From Ga0077527 sp964606765 (GTDB lineage: Bacteria > Pseudomonadota > Gammaproteobacteria > Burkholderiales > SG8-41): a stretch of 13,869 nt of DNA. Below are positions 1-7,002 of this stretch, in pieces (within the stretch, counting starts at the first letter, position 1; the number at the start of each line of letters is the position of its first letter). A program made the position numbers and the translations under genes. The notes beneath the pieces were generated by a model. The model saw nothing but the letters and a program-made list of their open reading frames with translations. It was not told the DNA's origin and did no database searches. The stretch is taken from contig CAZSIR010000078.1 in NCBI GenBank assembly GCA_964606765.1, positions 1-13,869 on the forward strand, read 5' to 3'.

Positions 1-2
1 GC

Positions 3-1346
3 ATCGACACGCTGCTGATCTTCATGGCCAACATGGCGTGGAATTCAACGATGAACACCAGCGAAGTGCGGACGATGTTGAACGATCGTGACGCGAATGG
101 CGAATACAAGATTCCTTTCCTGATCGTCTGCGACGCCTTCCAGTCGGAAATGACGGCCTTTGCCGACCTGGTGCTGCCGGATACGACCTACCTCGAGCGC
201 CATGACGTGATGTCGATGCTGGACCGGCCGATCTCCGAATTCGACGGACCGGTGGATTCGGTGCGGGTGCCGGTGGTGCCGCCGAAAGGGGAATGCAAGC
301 CTTTCCAGGAAGTGCTGGTCGAGCTGGGCAGCCGCCTGAAATTTCCGGCGTTCACCAAGCCGGATGGCACGCGCAAGTTCAGGGATTACCCGGACTTCAT
401 CGTCAATTTCGAAACCGAGCCGGGTTCGGGCCAGGGTTTCCTGATCGGCTGGCGCGGCAAGGACGGCGACAAGGCGCTGGTGGGTGAGCCGAACCCGAAA
501 CAGTGGGAGATGTACGCCAACAACAACTGCGTGTTCCATTACGTGATGCCGGAATCACACCAGTACATGCGCAACTGGAACCAGGGTTACCATGACTGGG
601 CGCACCAGATGAAGCTGCGCCGCTTTCCGGATCCGGTGATGATCCAGCTCTACGCCGAGGTGCTGCAGCGGTTCCGCCTTGCCGCGCGCGGGCAGGGCAA
701 ACGCGTGCCGCCGGAACACCTGCGCGAGCGCATCAAGACCTATTTCGATCCGCTGCCGTTTTATTACGCGCCGCTGGAAATGCAGTGCACGGACACGGAA
801 AAATATCCCCTGTCGGCCATTACCCAGCGCCCGATGGCGATGTATCACTCCTGGGATTCGCAGAATGCCTGGCTGCGCCAGATCCATGCCCACAATTACC
901 TGTTCGTGAACGGCAAGACGGCCGCTGCGAACGGCATAGCCGACGGTGACTGGATCTGGGTGGAGTCCATGCATGGCCGCGTGCGCTGCATGTGCCGCTG
1001 CAGCGAAGCGGTGGAGCCGGGGACGGTATGGACCTGGAATGCAATCGGCAAGGCGCAGGGGGCCTGGCATTTAACGCCCGACGCAAACGAAGCGCAGCGG
1101 GGTTTTTTGCTGAACCACCTGATTTCAGAAGAGCTGCCGGGCGTCGATGGCCGGCGCATGTCGAATTCGGATCCGGTGACCGGCCAGGCCGGCTGGTATG
1201 ACGTGCGGGTGCGCATCAGCAAGGCCGCGGCCGATGAACCCGCCGAAACCTGGCCGCAGTTCGCGCCGGTGCCGGCTGCGCCGGGCACGAACCCGGTGCG
1301 CCGGCTGTGGCAGGCGTTTGTCGGCGGCAAGGGGGATTACAAGTGA
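3..1346 (+). CDS. soeA: Sulfite dehydrogenase molybdopterin subunit SoeA, C-terminal part
   Basis: The gene is open from the left edge (frame starting at base 3), so only about 447 C-terminal residues are visible; family members are near 950-1000 residues. It belongs to the DMSO reductase superfamily. The window keeps part of the cofactor-binding core (a segment reading ADLVLPDTTYLER is typical of these enzymes) and the C-terminal molybdopterin-dinucleotide-binding beta-barrel domain (region around YLFVNGKTAAANGIADGDW and the following VESMHGRVRC). The N-terminal FeS motif and the Mo ligand lie outside. The SoeA call rests on the downstream genes: a four-cluster ferredoxin-like subunit and a DmsC-type anchor in the order A-B-C, plus overall likeness to SoeA. 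SoeABC oxidises sulfite to sulfate in the cytoplasm and passes electrons to the quinone pool. Other DMSO-reductase-like complexes with the same gene order (for example polysulfide or tetrathionate type) are the main alternatives. Confidence 0.75.
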   Translation: MDTLLIFMANMAWNSTMNTSEVRTMLNDRDANGEYKIPFLIVCDAFQSEMTAFADLVLPDTTYLERHDVMSMLDRPISEFDGPVDSVRVPVVPPKGECKPFQEVLVELGSRLKFPAFTKPDGTRKFRDYPDFIVNFETEPGSGQGFLIGWRGKDGDKALVGEPNPKQWEMYANNNCVFHYVMPESHQYMRNWNQGYHDWAHQMKLRRFPDPVMIQLYAEVLQRFRLAARGQGKRVPPEHLRERIKTYFDPLPFYYAPLEMQCTDTEKYPLSAITQRPMAMYHSWDSQNAWLRQIHAHNYLFVNGKTAAANGIADGDWIWVESMHGRVRCMCRCSEAVEPGTVWTWNAIGKAQGAWHLTPDANEAQRGFLLNHLISEELPGVDGRRMSNSDPVTGQAGWYDVRVRISKAAADEPAETWPQFAPVPAAPGTNPVRRLWQAFVGGKGDYK

Positions 1347-1383
1347 TGCAATCAAAGAATATCCGGACAGGGGGGCGTTTTTC

Positions 1384-2016
1384 GTGACTCAACTCGCCTT
1401 GGTCATCGACCTCAACGTCTGCGTCGGCTGCCATGCCTGCGTCACCAGTTGCAAGGAATGGAACACTTCCGGCGAAGCAGGCTTCCTGTCGGACGACAAT
1501 CCCTACGGCAAGGATCCGACCGGGACGTTTTTCAACCGTGTGCAGACCTTCGAAGTCGGCGAATTTCCCGACACGCAGACCGTGCATTTCCCGAAATCCT
1601 GCCTGCACTGCGAAGATCCGCCTTGTGTGCCGGTCTGTCCGACGGGCGCCAGTTACAAGCGTCCGGAAGACGGCATCGTGCTGGTGGATTACGACAAATG
1701 CATCGGCTGCAAATACTGCGCCTGGGCCTGTCCGTACGGCGTGCGCGAGCTGGATGAGCACCAGAAGGTGATGAAAAAGTGCACGCTGTGCGTCGACCGC
1801 ATTCATGACGAGAAACTGCCGGAGGCGGAACGCAAGCCGGCCTGCGTGCTGGCCTGCCCGACCAATGCCCGGCTGTATGGCGACATCCATGATGAAGAGT
1901 CGGTGGTGTCGAAAGCCATCCGCGAGGCCGCCGGCTACCAGCTGATGCCGGAGTGGGGAACCAATCCGGCCAACCACTACCTGCCGCGGCGCAAGTGCGG
2001 AGATGTGCAGAAATGA
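1384..2016 (+). CDS. soeB: Sulfite dehydrogenase iron-sulfur subunit SoeB
   Basis: A 210-residue electron-transfer subunit with four cysteine groups for four [4Fe-4S] clusters. These are CVGCHACVTSC near the N-terminus, CLHCEDPPCVPVC, CIGCKYCAWAC, and a last group CTLC followed about 20 residues later by CVLAC. This is the DmsB/PsrB/SoeB pattern. It would carry electrons between the molybdenum subunit and the membrane anchor. The start is taken as GTG at 1384, because an AGGGGGG Shine-Dalgarno-like run lies about 8 bases upstream and the family N-terminus (QLALVIDLNVCVGC) begins just after it. The frame stays open further upstream into soeA but that extension looks non-genuine. The gap to soeA is 37 bases, and the stop overlaps the soeC start by ATGA, so the three genes form one operon. 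Confidence 0.85.
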   Translation: MTQLALVIDLNVCVGCHACVTSCKEWNTSGEAGFLSDDNPYGKDPTGTFFNRVQTFEVGEFPDTQTVHFPKSCLHCEDPPCVPVCPTGASYKRPEDGIVLVDYDKCIGCKYCAWACPYGVRELDEHQKVMKKCTLCVDRIHDEKLPEAERKPACVLACPTNARLYGDIHDEESVVSKAIREAAGYQLMPEWGTNPANHYLPRRKCGDVQK

Positions 2017-2951
2017 ATCCCGCGTTCTCGGTGATTTTCCTTACCACGCTGACCGGCGCAGGGCAGGGCCTGTTCCTCGCCCTGTTCGTGATCGAAGCCG
2101 GCGTGGCGGCCGGCATCACGGCCGCGCCGGCGCCGGCCTTCTACTGGACGGGCAGCGTGCTGTCATTGCTGCTGCTGGGTGCGGGCCTGCTGGCTTCGTT
2201 TTTCCATCTGGGCCATCCGGAGCGTGCCTGGCGCGCGATGGCGATGTGGCGCACGTCCTGGCTGTCGCGCGAAGTGATCGTGCTGCCGGCCTGCATGGCG
2301 CTGATTGCAGCCTGGGGCTGGGCGCACTGGCAGGGTGTTGGCGGAACCGTGGCATTGGGTGCGGCCGGTGTCGTGCTGTGCCTGGCGCTGTTCCTGTGTA
2401 CGGGCATGATTTACGCCTGCATCAAATTCCTCCAGGAATGGGCGTCGCCGCTGACGCTGGTCAACTTCACGCTGCTGGGCTGCGCGTCGGGTGTTGCACT
2501 GGCTGCGGCACTGGCGGCCCAGCGCGGCGAAACCTTCGGCGGCTGCATCACGGCCTGGGCCATCGTGCTGACGCTGGCCGGGCTGGTGACGCGGCTGCTG
2601 TCCCTGCGCCGCAACGCGGGGCTGAAACCGCGTTCCAGCCTGCAGACGGCCATCGGCATCAACCATCCGCGCATTGCGCAGAAGTCACAGGGTTTCATGG
2701 GCGGGTCTTTCAATACCCGTGAATTTTTCCACGGTCAGACCCCGGGCGCATTGCGCGTGGTGAAAGGCTGGTTTCTGGCCGGGGCTTTTGTGATCCCGGC
2801 TTTGCTGCTGGCCATCGGTCTGGCCTCCGGCAAACCGGCCTGGCTGTGGCTGGCCTGCGCGGTGCAGTACTGCGGCCTGCTGGCCGAGCGCTGGTTCTTT
2901 TTTGCCCAAGCGAATCACCCGCAAAACCTTTATTATCAGGCGGTCTCCTGA
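2013..2951 (+). CDS. soeC: Sulfite dehydrogenase membrane anchor SoeC (DmsC family)
   Basis: A 312-residue hydrophobic protein starting at ATG 2013, which overlaps the soeB stop codon by four bases (ATGA), indicating translational coupling. It is made of about eight membrane helices separated by short loops. A DmsC-family segment TSWLSREV follows the second or third helix, after FHLGHPERAWRA. In this family the anchor docks the FeS subunit and exchanges electrons with membrane quinone. It is close to the usual length of such anchors. The C-terminus (HPQNLYYQAVS) looks complete, and no terminator is visible after the stop. The specific sulfite role is inferred from soeA/soeB; the anchor alone cannot distinguish SoeC from other DmsC-like subunits. 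Confidence 0.8.
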   Translation: MNPAFSVIFLTTLTGAGQGLFLALFVIEAGVAAGITAAPAPAFYWTGSVLSLLLLGAGLLASFFHLGHPERAWRAMAMWRTSWLSREVIVLPACMALIAAWGWAHWQGVGGTVALGAAGVVLCLALFLCTGMIYACIKFLQEWASPLTLVNFTLLGCASGVALAAALAAQRGETFGGCITAWAIVLTLAGLVTRLLSLRRNAGLKPRSSLQTAIGINHPRIAQKSQGFMGGSFNTREFFHGQTPGALRVVKGWFLAGAFVIPALLLAIGLASGKPAWLWLACAVQYCGLLAERWFFFAQANHPQNLYYQAVS

Positions 2952-2979
2952 CCCCGACTTTCAAAATCCCAGCAGTTCG

Positions 2980-3306
2980 ATGCCGCCGCTCCAAGTCATC
3001 CGCAGCAGTGCCCGCCGCACCTTCCAGTCCGTCAGCAGCCTGACACAAAGGGAAAGGCAGCGCCTGATCGAAGAAATGCAGCAGGCGCGGGGGCTGATGC
3101 CCATCCTGATGAAGCAGCGCAACGGCCAGCGCTGGTCGATTGAAGACCGCACGCTGCTGCGCGATCATCTCGGCCGCCTGTCGCGCCTGAGCCCGTACCT
3201 GGTGCTGGTGGTGATGCCCGGCGGTTTTTTCATGCTGCCGGTATTCGCGTGGTGGCTGGACCGCCGCCGGACGCGGTTGCGCAAGCCGCCGCCCCCTCTG
3301 TCCTGA
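2980..3306 (+). CDS. Small membrane protein, weakly LETM1-like, unknown function
   Basis: A 108-residue basic protein beginning at ATG 2980, 28 bases after soeC. Residues 1-70 are charged and probably helical (LTQRERQRLIEEMQQARG, then IEDRTLLRDHLGRLSRL). One hydrophobic segment follows at about 71-92, with SPYLVLVVMPGGFFMLPVF, then a basic tail (DRRRTRLRKPPPP). The helix-SPYLVLVV-P-GGFFMLPV pattern recalls the ribosome-interacting/LETM1-like domain core, but this is a weak resemblance judged by eye. No strong Shine-Dalgarno is present; an in-frame TTG at 2902 inside soeC is a less likely start. It sits 8 bases before the next gene, so the two are probably co-transcribed. Function unknown. Confidence 0.7.
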   Translation: MPPLQVIRSSARRTFQSVSSLTQRERQRLIEEMQQARGLMPILMKQRNGQRWSIEDRTLLRDHLGRLSRLSPYLVLVVMPGGFFMLPVFAWWLDRRRTRLRKPPPPLS

Positions 3307-3314
3307 TCTGAATC

Positions 3315-3884
3315 ATGGTCGCGATCTGGTACCTGCTGATGCTGGCGCCGTTCATCGCGATTCCCGTGCTGTGGTGGAATTACCGCCGCAGGATTGCCGC
3401 CCGTGACAGTTTTGCCGACCTGCGCCTGCAAAAACTGGTCAGTCATCCGGCGGAGGAGCCGGCTGTCCCCCTGGGTATTCCGCCGGCTGCAGCGGCAGCC
3501 AGCCCTGCGGCGTATGTACGGCGGGCGAGGACCCTGGATCCGGCGCAGACCGTGCTCTACTACCTGCTGAAAAACAGCCTGCCCGACCATGAGGTGATGC
3601 CGCTGGTGGCGCTCTCGGCCGTGCTGGAAATTCCGCCCGCCGTCAGCGGCAGCGAGCGCGAGCAGCGGCAGCGTGGCCTCGCGCTGCATGGCGTCGATTT
3701 CGTGGTTTGCAACAAGGCGCTGCAGCCGGTCGCAGTGATTGATTTACCGCTGCAGGATGCGGCGCCGTCGCCGCAGGATTTCAAAACGCGCAGCCTGGCG
3801 GGCGCCGGCCTGCGTTACCTGCGCCTGTCGCGCAAGGCCCTGCCCAAACGGGAAGCGCTGCGCGCGCTGGTGCTCGGCGCCTGA
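3315..3884 (+). CDS. DUF2726-domain protein with N-terminal membrane helix
   Basis: A 189-residue protein starting at ATG 3315. Residues 4-21 form a membrane segment (YLLMLAPFIAIPVLWW) followed by a basic stretch (NYRRRIAARD). After an Ala/Pro-rich linker, residues from about 75 onward match the DUF2726 pattern: a start like LDPAQTVLYYLLKNSLPDHEV, a central HGVDFVVCNKALQPVAVIDL and a final AGAGLRYLRLS. DUF2726 is thought to be related to restriction-endonuclease-like folds. Here the family's usual Asp-Asp after the central strand (ELDD-like) reads DLPLQDA, so a working nuclease site is doubtful. It follows the preceding small gene by 8 bases and converges on the minus-strand marC gene with only 7 bases between stops. 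Function unknown. Confidence 0.75.
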   Translation: MVAIWYLLMLAPFIAIPVLWWNYRRRIAARDSFADLRLQKLVSHPAEEPAVPLGIPPAAAAASPAAYVRRARTLDPAQTVLYYLLKNSLPDHEVMPLVALSAVLEIPPAVSGSEREQRQRGLALHGVDFVVCNKALQPVAVIDLPLQDAAPSPQDFKTRSLAGAGLRYLRLSRKALPKREALRALVLGA

Positions 3885-3891
3885 TGCCCGT

Positions 3892-4524
3892 TCAGAAGGC
3901 TTTGCCGAATTCGCGCAGCCAGCTGCCGGCGCCATCGAGGATCATTTCCACGGCGATGGTGCCGATCAGCAGCGCGGATATCCGTCCCACCACTTCCATG
4001 TAGCGGTCGATCAGCCGCGCATTGCGTTCCTTGACGTAGTCGTGCGCCAGCTTGAGGCCGATGACGAGCGTCATGGTCAGCGCCAGCGTGCCGAATATGA
4101 CCAGGCCGGCGATGAAGATGTCATGGCGCGCGCCGATGACCACCGCCGCGCTGACCGTACCGGGACCAATCAGGAAGGGCATGGCGATGGAGCCGGCGAG
4201 GTGCTCCGGCGCGCCGCGGGTGGCGCGGATGGCGTCGACCCCGGAAAACACGAAGCGCACGCCGATCAGCAGGAAGATGATGCCGCCAAACAGCTGAAAG
4301 GAGGCAAATCGCACCTGCAGATAATCGGTAAAAATGGCTTCGCCGCCCCAGGCGAAGAGCCAGAACGCTGCGCCGCTGATCAGGGATGCCCGGGTCAACA
4401 CCCGCGCCAAGGTCCCGCTTTTTAAATCTGTAATTAAATCAATTAGATAGATGCTTAATAGAAAGGGGTTGAGCAGGGCGAAGAACAGCGTAAAGGATTG
4501 CAGCAGGGCTTGGTTTTCGGGCAT
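3892..4524 (-). CDS. MarC-family integral membrane protein
   Basis: A 210-residue polytopic membrane protein on the minus strand, about six hydrophobic helices. Family signatures are the N-terminal FFALLNPF (residues 14-21) and AMPFLIGPGT (114-123) at the start of the second half, in line with the two-half MarC/UPF0056 architecture. Despite the name, MarC proteins have no proven role in multiple antibiotic resistance and their substrate is unknown. The start ATG (complement of 4522-4524) has no clear Shine-Dalgarno upstream. The gene is divergent from the ect operon across a 163-base AT-rich gap. A minus-strand TATAAT (complement of 4571-4576) could be its -10 box, but the matching -35 is poor. 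Confidence 0.85.
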   Translation of the reverse strand: MPENQALLQSFTLFFALLNPFLLSIYLIDLITDLKSGTLARVLTRASLISGAAFWLFAWGGEAIFTDYLQVRFASFQLFGGIIFLLIGVRFVFSGVDAIRATRGAPEHLAGSIAMPFLIGPGTVSAAVVIGARHDIFIAGLVIFGTLALTMTLVIGLKLAHDYVKERNARLIDRYMEVVGRISALLIGTIAVEMILDGAGSWLREFGKAF

Positions 4525-4590
4525 CGTAGGGATATCAGTTTAGGAGGGGAATTTAATATTCAAGTTATTGATTATAAACGACTATATGGC

Positions 4591-4619
4591 TTGACCTGAA
4601 AGGCTAAGTCTATTATAAT
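4591..4619 (+). promoter_or_regulatory. Sigma70 promoter of the ectABCD operon
   Basis: TTGACC at 4591-4596 and TATAAT at 4614-4619, separated by exactly 17 bases: 11 of 12 consensus positions. It lies in a strikingly AT-rich gap and points at ectA. Transcription should start near 4626, giving a leader of about 60 bases. The -10 box is buried in a perfect palindrome listed separately. Confidence 0.85.
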
Positions 4620-4623
4620 AGAC
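4608..4623. promoter_or_regulatory. 16-bp perfect palindrome over the ect -10 box, candidate operator
   Basis: GTCTATTATAATAGAC reads the same on both strands and covers the whole -10 hexamer of the ect promoter. A dimeric repressor bound here would block RNA polymerase. MarR-type EctR regulators of methylotrophs are known to bind a near-palindrome overlapping the ect -10 region, so position and symmetry fit that model. No ectR-like gene lies in this window, so the protein that would bind is unknown. Part of the symmetry comes from TATAAT-like sequence being nearly self-complementary, but the outer GTC/GAC arms do not. Confidence 0.55.
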
Positions 4624-4687
4624 AGTTGTGGTCATTAATCATCAAAACACTTCAAACTATTGATTTATATAGGAAAACCAAGAACCA

Positions 4688-5275
4688 GTGAGTAAAACGC
4701 TGTCCACCGCTTCCGTGGCGCCAGCGTCGTCCAAGTTTCTTTTACGAGAACCCGGCATTTCAGACGGCGCAGCCCTCCACCGGCTCGTTCGCGCCTGTCC
4801 GCCGCTGGATCTGAATTCCCCGTACGCCTACCTGCTGCAGTGCGCGCATCACGCGCGGACCTGTGTGCTTGCCGAAGGGCCCGAAGGCATAGCCGGCTGG
4901 GTATCGGCCTACCGTCCTCCCGAGACCCCTGAAGTGCTGTTTGTCTGGCAGGTTGCCGTGGCGCCCGCGGCGCGCGGGCATGGCCTGGCGCTGCGCATGC
5001 TCGAGCATCTGCTGGCACGCCCCGGTCTCGCCGGCTGCAAACGGCTGGAAACCACAGTCACCCCGTCCAATGCCGCGTCGCGCCGGGTATTCGCCGCGCT
5101 GGCGGCGGGGCTGGGCGCGCCGATGGACGAACAGGTCTTTTTTTCCAGTGAAGATTTCAATGATCCGCGGCATGAGCCCGAAATGCTGATACGCATCGGC
5201 CATGACCGGCAGGCATTGCAGCCATTGTTGTCAACCCGCAGAGGAGAGCACCGACATGAACCTGAAAATATTTGA
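4688..5275 (+). CDS. ectA: L-2,4-diaminobutyrate N-gamma-acetyltransferase EctA
   Basis: First gene of the ectoine operon. EctA acetylates L-2,4-diaminobutyrate with acetyl-CoA to give N-gamma-acetyl-diaminobutyrate. The 195-residue protein is a GNAT acetyltransferase with EctA-typical segments: PPLDLNSPYAYLLQC-HHA near residues 38-56, the acetyl-CoA-binding WQVAVAPAARGHGLALRML around 87-105, and TTVTPSNAASRRVF around 120-133. The start is GTG 4688; an AGGA at 4671-4674 is rather far (13 bases), so initiation may be modest. The first 15 or so residues are a variable extension. The 3' end overlaps ectB by 20 bases. Confidence 0.93.
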   Translation: MSKTLSTASVAPASSKFLLREPGISDGAALHRLVRACPPLDLNSPYAYLLQCAHHARTCVLAEGPEGIAGWVSAYRPPETPEVLFVWQVAVAPAARGHGLALRMLEHLLARPGLAGCKRLETTVTPSNAASRRVFAALAAGLGAPMDEQVFFSSEDFNDPRHEPEMLIRIGHDRQALQPLLSTRRGEHRHEPENI

Positions 5276-6572
5276 CCGGCTGGAATCCGAGGTGCGTGGC
5301 TATGTCCGCTCATTCCCGACCCTGTTCGACAAGGCGCGCGGTTCGCGGCTGATCGACGAGGAAAACAACACCTACATCGACTTTTTTGCCGGCGCAGGCA
5401 CGCTGAACTACGGCCACAACAATCCGGTGATCAAGCAGGATCTGATGGATTACCTGGAGGCTGACGGTCTGATCCACGGCCTCGACATGGCCACCGTGGC
5501 GAAAAAGGAAATGCTCGAGGTTTTTGAGCGTCTGATCCTGAAGCCGCGCGACATGCAGTACAAGGTGCAGTTCACCGGACCGACCGGCACCAACGCCGTC
5601 GAGGCCGCGCTGAAGCTGGCGCGCCAGATCAAGGGTCGCAGCAACGTCATTTCCTTCACCCATGGCTTTCACGGCGTCACCGGCGGTTCGCTGGCGGCAA
5701 CGGCCAATGCCAAGTACCGGGACGCCGCCGGCATCACGATGGACAACACGACCTTCATGCCCTACGACGGCTACCTCGGCGCCGGCGTCGATACCACGGA
5801 TTTCCTGGAACGCATGATCTCCGACCGCAGCAGCGGCGTGGACCAGCCGGCTGCAGTGATCGTCGAGACCGTGCAGGGCGAGGGCGGAGTCAATGTCGCG
5901 AGTGCGGCCTGGCTGCGTTCGCTGGAGCAGGTCTGCCGGCGTCAGGACATGCTGCTGATCGTCGATGACATCCAGATGGGCTGCGGGCGTACCGGGCATT
6001 TTTTCAGCTTTGAGGAATCGGGGATTTCGCCCGACATCATCACCCTGTCAAAGTCGATCAGCGCCTATGGCCTGCCGATGGCGCTGGTGCTGATGAAACC
6101 CGAGCTGGATGCCTGGTCTCCGGGCGCGCATAACGGCACTTTCCGCGGCAACAACCTCGCTTTCGTCACGGCGCGCGCGGCGCTGATGCATTACTGGAGC
6201 GATGATGCCTTCCAGAAGGGCGTGCAACGCAAGGGCGTCATCATGCGCAACTGGCTTGAACACATCGCCGCGGATTACCCGCAGGGCGGTTTCGAGGTGC
6301 GCGGGCGCGGCATGGTGCAAGGCCTGGCCGCTGCCGACCCTCAGCTGCCGGGGCTGATTTCGAGGCGCTGCTTCGAAAAAGGCCTGGTGATCGAAACCTC
6401 CGGCGCAGAGGACGAAGTGCTGAAGTTGCTGCCGGCACTGACCATCGACGAGAAGCTGCTGTGCCAGGGCCTGGAAGTCATCGAGGACGGCGTGGCCGAG
6501 GTGCTTGGCGTGGACCGGGTGCAGGGGCGCGACCGCAAGATCAAGTACATCAATTTCCGGGCCGCGCGATGA
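5256..6572 (+). CDS. ectB: Diaminobutyrate--2-oxoglutarate transaminase EctB
   Basis: Catalyses the entry step of ectoine synthesis: transamination of L-aspartate semialdehyde, with glutamate as donor, to L-2,4-diaminobutyrate. The 438-residue length is normal for class III PLP aminotransferases of this type. Visible motifs are FTGPTGTNAVEAALKLAR (about 107-124), the cofactor-contacting IVDDIQMGCGRTG (235-247), and the PLP lysine K266 in ITLSKSISAYGLPMA. The GTFRGNNLAF segment follows. ATG 5256 is chosen because GAGGAGA at 5241-5247 sits 8 bases upstream and the family N-terminus (IFDRLESEVRGYVRSFP) begins there; the open frame extends upstream inside ectA only as a shadow. The stop overlaps the ectC start (ATGA). 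Confidence 0.96.
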   Translation: MNLKIFDRLESEVRGYVRSFPTLFDKARGSRLIDEENNTYIDFFAGAGTLNYGHNNPVIKQDLMDYLEADGLIHGLDMATVAKKEMLEVFERLILKPRDMQYKVQFTGPTGTNAVEAALKLARQIKGRSNVISFTHGFHGVTGGSLAATANAKYRDAAGITMDNTTFMPYDGYLGAGVDTTDFLERMISDRSSGVDQPAAVIVETVQGEGGVNVASAAWLRSLEQVCRRQDMLLIVDDIQMGCGRTGHFFSFEESGISPDIITLSKSISAYGLPMALVLMKPELDAWSPGAHNGTFRGNNLAFVTARAALMHYWSDDAFQKGVQRKGVIMRNWLEHIAADYPQGGFEVRGRGMVQGLAAADPQLPGLISRRCFEKGLVIETSGAEDEVLKLLPALTIDEKLLCQGLEVIEDGVAEVLGVDRVQGRDRKIKYINFRAAR

Positions 6573-6964
6573 TCGTACGCAAACTGTCGGACATCAAGGA
6601 TACGGCCCAAGATGTCGTCACGCCGAACTGGGCCAGCCGGCGGCTGCTGCTGGCGCGCGACGGCATGGGTTTTTCGCTGCATGAGACGACGATTTTCGCC
6701 GGCACGGAAACGCATATCCACTATCAGCACCACCTCGAGGCGGTGTACTGCGTGGAAGGCGAGGGCGAGGTGGTGACTGTCGCCGACGGCAGGGTCCATG
6801 CGATTGCGCCCGGTGTGATGTATGCGCTGGATGCCCATGATGAACATTACCTGCGCGCGCACCGCGATCTGCGGCTGGTGTGCGTATTCAACCCGCCGCT
6901 GACCGGTCGCGAAGTCCACGACGAGAGCGGCGTTTACCCGCTGCTGGCCGATGCCACGGGCTGA
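6569..6964 (+). CDS. ectC: Ectoine synthase EctC
   Basis: Closes the ring of N-gamma-acetyl-diaminobutyrate with loss of water to form ectoine. The 131-residue protein is a cupin of normal family length starting at ATG 6569, coupled to the ectB stop by ATGA. It carries the near-invariant EctC segments NWASRRLLL, TETHIHYQHHLEAVYCVEGEGEV and the C-terminal FNPPLTGREVHDESGVYPLL. Residues E57, Y85 and H93 fall at the positions reported as iron ligands in characterised EctC, so the metal site looks intact. The following gap of 38 bases holds an AAGGAGA Shine-Dalgarno for ectD. Confidence 0.97.
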   Translation: MIVRKLSDIKDTAQDVVTPNWASRRLLLARDGMGFSLHETTIFAGTETHIHYQHHLEAVYCVEGEGEVVTVADGRVHAIAPGVMYALDAHDEHYLRAHRDLRLVCVFNPPLTGREVHDESGVYPLLADATG

Positions 6965-7002
6965 GCTCCGGCGGCGACGGAACATGCAAGGAGAATAAAC
7001 AA

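Noticed and set aside
1198..1383. N-terminal extension of soeB into soeA.
   Set aside because: The extension is Arg/Pro-rich and unlike any SoeB; GTG 1384 has a Shine-Dalgarno and the family N-terminus.
3739..4425. A 228-residue plus-strand open frame overlapping the DUF2726 gene and running antisense through marC.
   Set aside because: The translation is charged low-complexity sequence without family features, while the minus strand gives a clear MarC protein.
4542..4549. AGGAGGGG, a strong Shine-Dalgarno-like sequence on the plus strand between marC and ectA.
   Set aside because: No start codon at a suitable distance and no open frame of useful length follows; it also lies upstream of the ect promoter.
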